Notes: generated by a model not told the origin, from the letters alone. A DNA stretch of 22,915 bases from Candidatus Aenigmatarchaeota archaeon (GCA_018221065.1 JAAOXY010000021.1:1-22915), one strand, 5' to 3'; counted from the stretch's first letter, positions 14,974 through 22,915 are shown. A program made the numbers and translations.

Positions 14974-16284
14974 CTATGATTTACTCATTATGGCAATTAC
15001 AATTGAATGCCAAATCAAATCCTTACCTGATTGTTCTTCTATATCTCTTCTAAAAGCCATTTTAACTTTAACTTCATCTTCACAGACTTTATCTTGACCA
15101 CAATTAATGTAAAGTGATCTCATTCTATTATTTTCATCAGAACTTTCTAACAAACTATTTAGATTATTGTTCCAAGGAGTCAGATAACTTGAAATATAAT
15201 ATGGATGAACTGATGAAGAAACATCATAAAATGTCCAATATGGTGCAGCCCAATTCATTTCACTACCCTTAGCTTCAAAACCACCCTTTACAGCATTAAA
15301 CATTTGAGTTGTAGTATATGTCGAATCTCCCAAATCTACAACATATTCACTAAAATAATAAAGATTAACATCATCAAGACTTGATATTTTATCAGCATTA
15401 TCTGAAAGATCTGAAACATAAAATGGTAATGTTTCAAATTGACCAGTTGGCATCATTCTTACTATATCAAAAATTTCTATAATAGATTCATCAGCTGTAA
15501 GTGCTATAGAAGGTCTAGCACACACAAGAAGATTATAACTACAATTACCATCTTCATCAGCAAATACACCATCAACCATAAATCTGTATCTACCAGCACC
15601 ATTGTATCTGTAATCTGTCTCAGTATCTATAATAGACATTCTATCTGTGTAAAGTTGATCAACATTAAAATGAATGTTTGGCTTCAAAGCTGTTGCACTA
15701 TCATACCAATCATCTTCAATAGTCACATCATCTTCATTAAAAAGAACATCATCAGAACCATCATATAATTTACAATTATCATACGATAATCCAGCTTGTG
15801 AACCATGTCTTCTAAGTTGTCTATTTTCAATTTCTTTGTATTCACACACCTTCGCCTTAACACCAAGTATTGGTTCATTGTATAAAATCTCATCATCACA
15901 AGAATATCCAAATCGTATTAATTCTTCGTCATCAAGACCACCCAAATTAGGTAATTTATTATCTAATGTTGTAGAATCTCCTGCAATAATAGTATCAACC
16001 TGACAAGGTACACCTGTTTGCCAACTCTGTATTATACATTTTTTTAATTTGTCACAAAAAATATCATTTTTAACAAATGGATCAGGTTTCTCTATTGTTT
16101 TAGTAAGATCTAATAAATAAGGATTATGATTAAAAAAACCAGACCCCATGCTTATACCCGTAGTATCTACATCTTTAGTTGGTTGAGTTGTAAAAGCCGT
16201 TATTATAAACATTGCTATCATAAGTCCAACTACACCAACAGCTATTAAGACAAGTATTCTAAGTGCAGGATCAATGCCTTTCAT
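14974..16284 (-). CDS. Large cysteine-framework pilin-like protein, 436 aa
   Basis: MKG then IDPALR and a hydrophobic helix (about residues 8-31) give a prepilin-like leader. The ectodomain shares landmarks with three neighbours: C77-x5-C83 (FCDKLKKC), VCEY at C147, CSYNLLVC (C248, C255), an AVKGGFE helix near 331-337, and CGQDKVCE (C395, C401). It lacks the long CxxC insert of the 796- and 946-aa proteins, so it may show the minimal complete form of the family. There is no Shine-Dalgarno, but TTTAAATT is centred 25 bp upstream, suggesting a leaderless mRNA and a new transcription start. A fibre subunit role is inferred. Confidence 0.73.
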   Translation of the reverse strand: MKGIDPALRILVLIAVGVVGLMIAMFIITAFTTQPTKDVDTTGISMGSGFFNHNPYLLDLTKTIEKPDPFVKNDIFCDKLKKCIIQSWQTGVPCQVDTIIAGDSTTLDNKLPNLGGLDDEELIRFGYSCDDEILYNEPILGVKAKVCEYKEIENRQLRRHGSQAGLSYDNCKLYDGSDDVLFNEDDVTIEDDWYDSATALKPNIHFNVDQLYTDRMSIIDTETDYRYNGAGRYRFMVDGVFADEDGNCSYNLLVCARPSIALTADESIIEIFDIVRMMPTGQFETLPFYVSDLSDNADKISSLDDVNLYYFSEYVVDLGDSTYTTTQMFNAVKGGFEAKGSEMNWAAPYWTFYDVSSSVHPYYISSYLTPWNNNLNSLLESSDENNRMRSLYINCGQDKVCEDEVKVKMAFRRDIEEQSGKDLIWHSIVIAIMSKS

Positions 16285-16305
16285 ATTCTAAATAAGATAT
16301 CAGCC

Positions 16306-16313
16306 AATTTAAA
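16306..16313 (-). promoter_or_regulatory. TATA box for a leaderless transcript of the 436-aa gene
   Basis: TTTAAATT on the minus strand is centred about 25 bp upstream of the ATG at 16284, and no ribosome binding site precedes that ATG. The spacing matches a transcript starting at the start codon. Confidence 0.55.
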
Positions 16314-16314
16314 C

Positions 16315-16431
16315 TTATGCCAATTCAACAAAAGATATACCCAGAATAGGTAAAAGATACATTAAAACCAAAAGCAATATCACAACAACCATTATAATCG
16401 CTAACATCATTTCAAATTCTAAACCTTTCAT
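16315..16431 (-). CDS. Very small pilin-like protein, 38 aa
   Basis: This short frame fills the gap between the 481- and 436-aa genes. It starts at ATG 16431, 5 nt after the previous stop, with AAAGTGAT upstream, and ends with TAA at 16317-16315. The sequence is MKG then LEFEMM and an almost continuous hydrophobic helix (about residues 8-27), ending SFVELA. After cleavage at Gly3 it would be little more than a bare pilin helix. The leader, binding site and position all match the cluster, so I regard it as real. It could be a helix-only filament component or a regulator of assembly (inference). Confidence 0.7.
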   Translation of the reverse strand: MKGLEFEMMLAIIMVVVILLLVLMYLLPILGISFVELA

Positions 16432-16435
16432 ATAA

Positions 16436-17881
16436 TCACTTTACACACATTGTTATATACGGTATTATCTCGAGGACATTAACATTTAATGGATTATGTG
16501 CATCATCCTCAACCATTTCTCCATAATAATAAACATTTTGTTTTTCTAATTCTTTTTTATACAAAGCTATAACAATTCTCATTTTACTCGGATTAGTATA
16601 ATCACCACTATAGTAAATAGTTGGTTGGACACTATCAGCATTATAATCTATATTTTTTTCAAACCAATCATCATTCCAACAACCATTATCATAAGTAATA
16701 GGAATACTCGCACCAGATTCTCTTTTCCATTCAACGGGTTTAACAGTAATAAATTGAGCATCAAAATAATCTTCACTATACGGACCTACATTATATTTTC
16801 TTGTAACACTTGTATCTCTATAATGTAATTTACCCCATTCAATTATTCCAACACGTAAAGCTTCTGTCACTGCATCCAGATTTGGAACATCATCTGAAGG
16901 AAGATCAAATTCAAAAAATCTTGGATAATAACCAAATATAGATTCAACTGTTACCTCATCTCCAACAAAACTATCATAAGGATAATCTCCAAGTTCCTTA
17001 CCTTTTTGTAACATCTGACTTTCTAAAAAGTGAGCACGTTCAAAAATCTTATATACAATACTATCGGTTGAATTTCCAATTGCTGGTTGCGGTGTCACCA
17101 TCATTGAAAAGTTACATGATCTTGCAGCATCATTAGCAACACCTGCATTGTAAATAGCAATTTTCAATGTACCACCATAAGTATAAGCATTAAAATTATA
17201 ATCATATGAAGGAGTTCCTGTAATAGAATAACTTCTAGGTGTTGGGAAAAATACATAACTATCTGAATCCTGATCCTCACAGAAAACATTAAATTCTGAA
17301 TAAAGATAACCACCATAAATAAATGGCATGTGAGGTTTCACACATTTATCCCATTTGTAATCTGATGAAGTTACATATTCATTTTCTAAAAATGTTTTTT
17401 CATAAATAGTGAACCCATCACTTGGATCAAACTTACAAACCTGTTGAAGTGTTTCATCTCCAGTTTCAACAAATAAATCTTCTACACCGCAATGAGAAGG
17501 ATTTAAAATAACATCAGTAATAGCAGATGAAAATTCCATATTAAATTTTATTTCTATTTCACAAGGTTCTGATGTAAGAATAGATTCTTTAACACATTCC
17601 ATAACATCTATACAATATTGATTATTATCACCATTAGTAATATCATTGACAAAATAATTAGTATAATCAGTATAATCTGACAATGCTTCTGAATCATCTT
17701 TATCTTTTAAAATATCTTCTGATTGAAAACCATAATAACCTCTAATTTTTAATTTAGAAAGTATTTCGGTTGATTTCATTTCAAAATCTTCTTCTAAAGG
17801 AAGAAGCATAGATATACTTATGAATAATATTATCACTGTCAATATAACGAAAAAAATCATTGGGATAACATTACCTTTCAT
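16436..17881 (-). CDS. Large cysteine-framework pilin-like protein, 481 aa
   Basis: MKG then NVIPM and a hydrophobic helix (about residues 7-27) give a prepilin-like leader. Family landmarks are C90-x5-C96 (YCIDVMEC), VCKF at C149, CNFSMMVT (C256, with the second cysteine replaced by Thr), an ALRVGIIEW helix (341-349), and a C-terminal NGCWNDD (C401) followed by MRIVIALY and HNPLNV. The tail matches the 227-aa protein best. Its ATG follows the TadC stop by one base, so it is the first pilin-like gene of the cluster and probably cotranscribed with the ATPase and platform genes. A fibre or tip subunit role is inferred. Confidence 0.74.
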   Translation of the reverse strand: MKGNVIPMIFFVILTVIILFISISMLLPLEEDFEMKSTEILSKLKIRGYYGFQSEDILKDKDDSEALSDYTDYTNYFVNDITNGDNNQYCIDVMECVKESILTSEPCEIEIKFNMEFSSAITDVILNPSHCGVEDLFVETGDETLQQVCKFDPSDGFTIYEKTFLENEYVTSSDYKWDKCVKPHMPFIYGGYLYSEFNVFCEDQDSDSYVFFPTPRSYSITGTPSYDYNFNAYTYGGTLKIAIYNAGVANDAARSCNFSMMVTPQPAIGNSTDSIVYKIFERAHFLESQMLQKGKELGDYPYDSFVGDEVTVESIFGYYPRFFEFDLPSDDVPNLDAVTEALRVGIIEWGKLHYRDTSVTRKYNVGPYSEDYFDAQFITVKPVEWKRESGASIPITYDNGCWNDDWFEKNIDYNADSVQPTIYYSGDYTNPSKMRIVIALYKKELEKQNVYYYGEMVEDDAHNPLNVNVLEIIPYITMCVK

Positions 17882-17882
17882 A

Positions 17883-19976
17883 TCACGACACTCCCATTGT
17901 TAATAAACCTGATATTGGTCCACCAAACATTGTATAAACAGTAAACCAACTTGCGATATAAATTATCAATGCAAACAAAATTGTATAAGTTAATAAATAT
18001 CTTTCACCTATGGCATCTTCACCATATTGTATTTTATTCAAAAATATTGTAAGCAAGAATGCTACTTGTAACATGTAAATACCAACTACTAATTGGAATT
18101 CTGCAGGTGATATCGGAGGTGCTCCAGACATAGCCCAAGGTGTTAATAAAAGTCCTTGTGCAGCATTTGAAGAACCTTCAGTAAATAATGAACCAAGTGT
18201 CGCACCTAAGCTAGTTAATATCTGCATTATTATTACAGCCATTGTAACAGTAACCCCTGCAACCAATGGTGCTAAGAACATTGCCAAAAATTTCATACTT
18301 GAAATTGTCTCTCCCAACATTTCATTTATTTCCTCTTTAACATCATGTACATCTTTCAAGTATCTAGAAATAATAACCATCGAAGTTGCAGCACTTGTTA
18401 AACTCTTTCTAGAAGATTCGACAACTGCTTTCATAATAGATTGTATTAAATTAGAAGGATAATACCAAATAGCACCAATATCTTTATCAAACAAAGCTTG
18501 TTCAAAAGTATAATTAAATTTTTTCATGTTCATACTCGTTATTCTAAATAAATCAGATATCTTCATCTCTTTTAGATTATCTGCTGCTTTATCTATTGCA
18601 AGTTCTATAGGAGTTCCCCCAGAAATTTGATTACCAAGTTGGAACAACGCAACAGAAAATTCATCTTCTATTCTCTCAATATCATTTCTTATTTTTATTT
18701 TTTGAAAACTATCAAGATAACCAAAAACAATAATTGAAATGGCAAGACCTGCTATTATAGCAATAGAATAATTAACAGAAGTGAAAACATCAAGAGAAGA
18801 CAAACCAAGTAAACCGAAACCTAATAATGGAAGACCAAATATAATTGCAATTGGCCAAATAGGTATATCTCGTCCTGATATTCTAAACTTTCCAATCGGT
18901 GGTGTATTCTTTGCCATCGATATATCAGGTTGCGAAAATGTAACAGGTTTTGTTGAAACAATATGACTCATGAAAAAATATAACGTTACTGGTAATGCAA
19001 CATTATAACCAAACACAATAAAGTAAGGTTTAACTGCATCAGCCATAAATATCAAAACAACTGGAAACATTACTAACCCCATCACAGGAAGCAATATACC
19101 CATTGCGTGTACTAACATCATTGGCATTCTCATACCAGCTGCATAATGTCTTGTTCTTTCTCGAGTACCATTTAAAATAACTTTAACAGTTTCATTAAAA
19201 ATATCTTCTCTTCTCGCAGGTTCAACTGCTGTACTTCTTAGTAAATGTAACGATTCAGAAAACTCTCTATTTTTATCTTTCCATTTTTCAACATAATAAG
19301 AAATTGCTTCATCTGCACTTTTATAACTACCAACTTCCATATCCCACAAAAGTTTTTTAAGATCCCAAGCTAAAGGTCCTTTTAAATTTTCTGATGCAAA
19401 TCTAATTGCACCTTCTAAATTAGGACTTGTTCTCATATAGATTACCATATACAAAACAGCAAGAACAGTGCTAGAAGACATTTTAACATCCATTATTTTT
19501 GACCGATTACCTGGATAAGAATAAACATACCATATAGCAATTAATGCAAAAAATAAATAAAACAATCCAAATGCAGAACCTGCGCCAACAATAACAGATA
19601 AAATAAATATTAAAGTTAAAAATATTCCAGTAAGCAATGTTAATGCTATTCCACCTTTAGGTGTTGCATTAATAAACGCTGTTCTAAGATGTTTTGTCCA
19701 CTTCTTTTCCATATTCTCAGAAACACCAATAGGGAGAATTTTTTCTGCAAGAGCACATGCTTTTTCATATTTTGTTATTGGTTCTTTTTTTATTTCTGTT
19801 AAGAACTTAGTATAAGAAGCAGGACGCATTCTAAGACCAACTTCTCTTGTTTTAGGTACTTCTATTCTCCGTAACTTAGTAACTTCCTCTAACTGTTTCT
19901 TTTTCTTTTCTTCAGATCTTTCTAAAGCTATTTCCTCTTTAGTTTTTTTCTTACCAAATAAACCCACTTTAAACAC
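17883..19976 (-). CDS. TadC/PilC-like membrane platform with two T2SSF-type domains
   Basis: This 697-aa protein has a charged cytoplasmic N-terminus (about 1-105) and around nine hydrophobic segments (near 110-153, 289-338, 372-421, 563-590, 627-647, 660-680). Two soluble four-helix domains of the type II secretion F/TadC kind lie at about 165-285 and 435-550; the second holds the typical QLGNQISGGTPIELAI stretch. The protein is the inner-membrane platform on which the ATPase drives pilin insertion. It starts at GTG 19976, overlapping the ATPase gene by 8 nt, so the two are translationally coupled. Archaeal pilus and archaellum platforms (PilC, FlaJ) are the known relatives; the family call is firm, the specific machine less so. 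Confidence 0.88.
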   Translation of the reverse strand: MFKVGLFGKKKTKEEIALERSEEKKKKQLEEVTKLRRIEVPKTREVGLRMRPASYTKFLTEIKKEPITKYEKACALAEKILPIGVSENMEKKWTKHLRTAFINATPKGGIALTLLTGIFLTLIFILSVIVGAGSAFGLFYLFFALIAIWYVYSYPGNRSKIMDVKMSSSTVLAVLYMVIYMRTSPNLEGAIRFASENLKGPLAWDLKKLLWDMEVGSYKSADEAISYYVEKWKDKNREFSESLHLLRSTAVEPARREDIFNETVKVILNGTRERTRHYAAGMRMPMMLVHAMGILLPVMGLVMFPVVLIFMADAVKPYFIVFGYNVALPVTLYFFMSHIVSTKPVTFSQPDISMAKNTPPIGKFRISGRDIPIWPIAIIFGLPLLGFGLLGLSSLDVFTSVNYSIAIIAGLAISIIVFGYLDSFQKIKIRNDIERIEDEFSVALFQLGNQISGGTPIELAIDKAADNLKEMKISDLFRITSMNMKKFNYTFEQALFDKDIGAIWYYPSNLIQSIMKAVVESSRKSLTSAATSMVIISRYLKDVHDVKEEINEMLGETISSMKFLAMFLAPLVAGVTVTMAVIIMQILTSLGATLGSLFTEGSSNAAQGLLLTPWAMSGAPPISPAEFQLVVGIYMLQVAFLLTIFLNKIQYGEDAIGERYLLTYTILFALIIYIASWFTVYTMFGGPISGLLTMGVS

Positions 19977-22212
19977 TCTTTAACTCTTTTTTTAACCAAT
20001 CAAGCCATTTTTCTTCAATGAACTTAGCATCAACAGAACCAAGTTCCTTTGTAGACTGATTAGAAAGTATATGGAACATCTGATTACTTCTTACAGTAAA
20101 GTCAGCTTCCAATATATTCTTATTGTTTAATTCTTTAGCATAATCAACCAAAGTTTGTCTAATCTTTCCTCTTAATTGTATATTATCCCAAACAGCAGCC
20201 CAATTACCTGACCACTCTTTAACTCTATTAGCAATCTCATTCAAAACGACACTCTCACCATTCAACAATGTATCAGTTGGTTTTAATTTATCTTCTTTAG
20301 AAGAATATTCCATTAATGAAACAAAACCTCCTTCATCTTGAGGATCTATCTTCCAATGTTTTCTAACTTCAGTAAGATCAGTTACTCTTCTAAATGTACT
20401 CAAACCATCTGCACTTCTTAATCTATTACAAACAACAACAAAATCAGTTGCTTTAAAACTTGTTGCTGGTACACCAAGATCATTTACAACTCTATCAAAT
20501 ACACCATATGCACTCTCACCGTGTATTGTACCAGCTACAACATTTGCTAATGCACCGATTCTCATAGCTTCATAAAGTGCTTTAGCTTCTGTAGATCTAA
20601 CTTCACCGATAAACAAACAAGAATCACCAAGTCTTAATGCAGCTCTCAATGCTTCTTCAGCTGGTAATTCAGTTTCAACTCTTGTAATAACAGAACGTGA
20701 TTTCATTCTTTCAATATTAAATCCTAATTTTCTCAAAGACACTACTGGTAATTCTAAAGTATCTTCTACAGTTATCATTCTATAATGTGGTAAAATTTCA
20801 GTTAACATAGAACCAAGCAAGGAAGATTTACCACTTGACCTTGTTCCTGCAATTAAAAAAGTTCTACCATAGTCTGCAACAAACGACATTAAACCTGCAA
20901 ATAATGGATCAAAGAATTTAGCATCCATGAACAATGGAAATGTCCACGGCTTTTCTCTATGTCTTCTTAATGCAAAACCTAAACCATCTGGTGACAATCT
21001 TGGATTTATTATTGCAACTCTAGCTCTTCCTCCAGGAACAGTTAGTTCTGTATCTAAAACAGGATTAGCTTCATCAAGCGGTCTTCCTGAAATAAGTTTG
21101 AATCTTGTTGCCCATCTATCACCATCAGCTGCAGTTGGGAATAAATTTGTTTCACAATCACCATATTTTGCATGATAAATATAAACAGGTGAACTTCCTA
21201 ACGGAGAATTAATATAAATATCTTGGATGTTAGAATCTTTTAATAATATTTCCAATATTCCAAGACCAACAGTATATCTTGTTAAGATATTTGACAACTC
21301 TGTTATTTTTGCTTCAGATAATTTAGCATCATATTGAGATGAAACATCTCTTACTAATTCAATTCCTAAACTATGGAAAATATCTCTAACCTTTTCTTGA
21401 TCTTGCATCTCAAGTTCTCTAGGTCTTCTCTGTTCTAAAATTCTTCTTGCACCATCAAGTATTGTATATTCATTTTCAGCTAATTTAAATTCTGGTGGTA
21501 TGACTTGATAAAAAGATCTTACTTTATTTCGTATCTTAAATATTTCAACAGCCATTCCATCTACTTTGTATCTTGCAACTGTCTCACCTTCCTTAGGTGG
21601 TTCAATCATAAATCGTGTAAACATAAAATTTGGTCTTGTACTTGGTTTCAATATTAATCTATAAAGATCTCTATTTCCAATATGCCAACCAGATAAACTT
21701 GGTTTAGCTAACTGTATCATCTTAGTATCATCAAGAATATCTCTCATCGGTAAAAGAACATTCATCAAAAAATGTTCAAAACATTCTCTTGTTGTTCCAC
21801 TAGCTTTTGAAGCTTTTACATTAACATGTCTAATTTCTCTTATCAAATTTACATAAGCTCCAATTGGATCTCCTCTTAATTGGAATGTTACTAGATCATG
21901 CAACCACGAATACCATGTTGGAGTAAATCTTTCACATTTTTTACCTCCAAGTTTTTCTATTGATAGTAATTTCTCATCTCTAAGTATCCTAGTAATAGCA
22001 TTAGCTATTTCCATTATCATTTCAGTCTGAGATTCATTATACTCATATTCCCTTGTCTCAGCTAGAACAACTTTACTTATTTTCTTCTCTGTAAGCAAGA
22101 CATCAATAGTCCTAGCCATAACTACATCAGAATCTTCCATAGTAAATCCAAAAATACTACCCAAAACATTGATTCTTAGAACTCCTTCTTTCAATTCATG
22201 CTCAAATACCAT
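19969..22212 (-). CDS. TadA/VirB11-like type IV pilus assembly ATPase
   Basis: The product has 747 aa from ATG 22212; positions below count from the alternative GTG 22224 (add 4). The motor core shows Walker A GTRSSGKSS (460-468), an Asp box TVEDT (485-489), Walker B LFIGEVRS with E541, and a His box GTIHGE (565-570), as in secretion and pilus ATPases. A long N-terminal region (about 1-300) precedes the usual ATPase N-domain, and a C-terminal extension of about 120 residues follows the core, so it is larger than typical archaeal family members. It should hydrolyse ATP at the cytoplasmic face to power pilin assembly through the platform encoded next. A TATA box centred 28 bp upstream and no clear Shine-Dalgarno favour the ATG and a leaderless mRNA. 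Confidence 0.92.
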   Translation of the reverse strand: MVFEHELKEGVLRINVLGSIFGFTMEDSDVVMARTIDVLLTEKKISKVVLAETREYEYNESQTEMIMEIANAITRILRDEKLLSIEKLGGKKCERFTPTWYSWLHDLVTFQLRGDPIGAYVNLIREIRHVNVKASKASGTTRECFEHFLMNVLLPMRDILDDTKMIQLAKPSLSGWHIGNRDLYRLILKPSTRPNFMFTRFMIEPPKEGETVARYKVDGMAVEIFKIRNKVRSFYQVIPPEFKLAENEYTILDGARRILEQRRPRELEMQDQEKVRDIFHSLGIELVRDVSSQYDAKLSEAKITELSNILTRYTVGLGILEILLKDSNIQDIYINSPLGSSPVYIYHAKYGDCETNLFPTAADGDRWATRFKLISGRPLDEANPVLDTELTVPGGRARVAIINPRLSPDGLGFALRRHREKPWTFPLFMDAKFFDPLFAGLMSFVADYGRTFLIAGTRSSGKSSLLGSMLTEILPHYRMITVEDTLELPVVSLRKLGFNIERMKSRSVITRVETELPAEEALRAALRLGDSCLFIGEVRSTEAKALYEAMRIGALANVVAGTIHGESAYGVFDRVVNDLGVPATSFKATDFVVVCNRLRSADGLSTFRRVTDLTEVRKHWKIDPQDEGGFVSLMEYSSKEDKLKPTDTLLNGESVVLNEIANRVKEWSGNWAAVWDNIQLRGKIRQTLVDYAKELNNKNILEADFTVRSNQMFHILSNQSTKELGSVDAKFIEEKWLDWLKKELKSV

Positions 22213-22236
22213 TCTCACACCCACAAGTTTGAATAC

Positions 22237-22244
22237 TTTATATA
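22237..22244 (-). promoter_or_regulatory. TATA box of the pilus cluster
   Basis: TATATAAA on the minus strand is centred about 28 bp upstream of the ATPase ATG (22212). It is the probable main promoter of the whole minus-strand cluster. Confidence 0.65.
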
Positions 22245-22259
22245 TTGCCTAAGGTATTA

Positions 22260-22267
22260 TTTATATA
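22260..22267 (+). promoter_or_regulatory. TATA box of the divergent coiled-coil operon
   Basis: TTTATATA is centred about 32 bp upstream of the ATG at 22296 and 26 bp upstream of an in-frame GTG at 22290, giving a leaderless or very short leader. It is about 20 bp from the opposite-strand TATA box, so the two operons may share control. Confidence 0.6.
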
Positions 22268-22295
22268 AACAGATAATATATCTTTTGTGGTGCAT

Positions 22296-22676
22296 ATGGC
22301 CGAGAAAAAAGAGATTGACGTTGTTTTAAGCGAGATTGTCCGTAGATTAAACGAACAAAGCAGAAGAATACGAACTTTAGAAAGCAGAAATTCTGTTTCT
22401 GAATCAAGAACAAGTACAGCCGAAGACGCTATACTAAAAATGACAGATGAAATGCGTGAAAAGTTCAAGACATTGTCTGACAATATTAAAGGATTTGAAA
22501 CTCAACTAATGAAATTGGAACATGAAATAGGCAGAGTGAATAAAAATCTTGAAAAAACAGCTAAAAAAAGTGAATTGAGAGAACTAGAAAATATCATATC
22601 ATTATATAACCCACTTAAATCTAAATTTATAACGAAAGAAGATATGGAAAATAAATTAAAGGAGATGATGACGTAA
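22296..22676 (+). CDS. Coiled-coil protein, divergent from the pilus cluster
   Basis: This 126-aa soluble protein is almost entirely helical and charged, with heptad-like spacing from about residue 10 to 95. The C-terminal part LYNPLKSKFITKEDME is compact and could be a capping motif. ATG 22296 is chosen over upstream GTGs because it gives the natural N-terminus MAEKKE; GGTG lies 3 nt upstream. There are no membrane segments or catalytic motifs. It is followed by an overlapping gene, so the two form an operon. Its position next to the secretion ATPase suggests a cytoplasmic partner of the pilus machine, loosely like the coiled-coil accessory proteins of archaella, but no homology is shown. 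Confidence 0.72.
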   Translation: MAEKKEIDVVLSEIVRRLNEQSRRIRTLESRNSVSESRTSTAEDAILKMTDEMREKFKTLSDNIKGFETQLMKLEHEIGRVNKNLEKTAKKSELRELENIISLYNPLKSKFITKEDMENKLKEMMT

Positions 22677-22915
22677 TGGTTTTCCCTTTTAGTAAAAAGA
22701 AAGAAGAAATATCTAATCAAGGTCCAGCACCTGGACAAAGTTATGTTCCTACTGATTTAGTTCAAAGATTAGCTTCTCAAGGCATGTCAGAACCTGAAAT
22801 GATATCAAGATTAAGAAGAGAAGGATTCGCACCTTCTCAAATCAATGACGCATTGAGGTCACAAATAAAAAGAGAGGTAGCTCCACAACCGCAAAGAAGA
22901 GCACCTATGCAAAGA
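22676..22915 (+). CDS. Hypothetical protein with small helical domain, partial
   Basis: Eighty codons are visible and the frame runs off the window. The ATG (22676-22678) shares its A with the stop codon of the coiled-coil gene, and GGAGATGAT (22661-22669) lies just upstream, so translation is coupled. After a basic N-terminus (MVFPFSKKKEE) and a Pro/Gly linker, residues about 27-62 form a two-helix motif, with LASQGMSEPEMISRLRREGF recalling helical repeats seen in other archaeal small proteins. A Gln/Pro/Arg-rich stretch follows. Function unknown; it probably acts with the coiled-coil protein. Confidence 0.72.
   Translation, partial: MVFPFSKKKEEISNQGPAPGQSYVPTDLVQRLASQGMSEPEMISRLRREGFAPSQINDALRSQIKREVAPQPQRRAPMQR

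Noticed and set aside
940..22212. An archaellum (flagellum) operon
   Set aside because: No archaellin-type leaders with the usual Gln-x-Ser-x-Glu-Tyr pattern, and no recognisable FlaH, FlaF or FlaG genes were seen; the set fits a Tad/type IV pilus-like system better.
1..22915. CRISPR array, insertion sequence or rRNA gene
   Set aside because: No regularly spaced repeats, transposase frames with terminal repeats, or rRNA-like sequence were found.

Overview
The window looks like part of a DPANN-type archaeal chromosome (Woesearchaeota/Pacearchaeota-like, inferred). It is AT-rich. It carries an Alba chromatin protein, a tRNA with a bulge-helix-bulge intron, archaeal TATA boxes, leaderless genes alongside genes with GGTGAT/GGAGG ribosome binding sites, and an archaeal-style TadA ATPase plus TadC platform. 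The exact lineage cannot be fixed from this sequence.

Left edge (1-620, minus strand): a tRNA-Ala(UGC) gene is split by a 454-nt intron after nucleotide 37. A near-complete 139-codon reading frame fills the intron and encodes an HNH-type zinc-binding nuclease, probably a homing endonuclease. The splice sites form a textbook bulge-helix-bulge, and the stop codon of the nuclease gene lies across the 3' splice junction. Between the tRNA and the next gene is a hairpin plus T-tract terminator.

Centre (625-22212, minus strand, read right to left): one very long gene cluster. It starts with a TadA/VirB11-like secretion ATPase and a two-domain TadC membrane platform. These are followed by 21 consecutive genes, almost all with one hydrophobic N-terminal segment and an otherwise extracellular-looking body, and finally by Alba. 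Fourteen of the 21 begin with a Lys-Gly pair directly before the hydrophobic segment (mostly Met-Lys-Gly), as in archaeal type IV prepilins. The set runs from tiny pilins (38 and 53 aa, both easy to miss) to very large subunits (436, 481, 797, 946 and 991 aa). Four of the large ones, and the tail of a fifth protein, share a cysteine framework and appear to be paralogues. The 946-aa member has a striking CxxC-rich insert. Four minipilins form another family with six matching cysteines. The simplest reading is a type IV pilus/Tad-like surface machine with a heavily diversified, disulphide-rich or metal-binding set of subunits. No prepilin peptidase is present in the window.

Promoters inside the cluster (before the 946-aa, 436-aa and terminal minipilin genes) suggest separate transcription units. 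Two of them have inverted repeats at the TATA box or just downstream of it.

Right edge (22225-22915, plus strand): a divergent promoter region, then a coiled-coil protein and a partial second protein that runs off the window.
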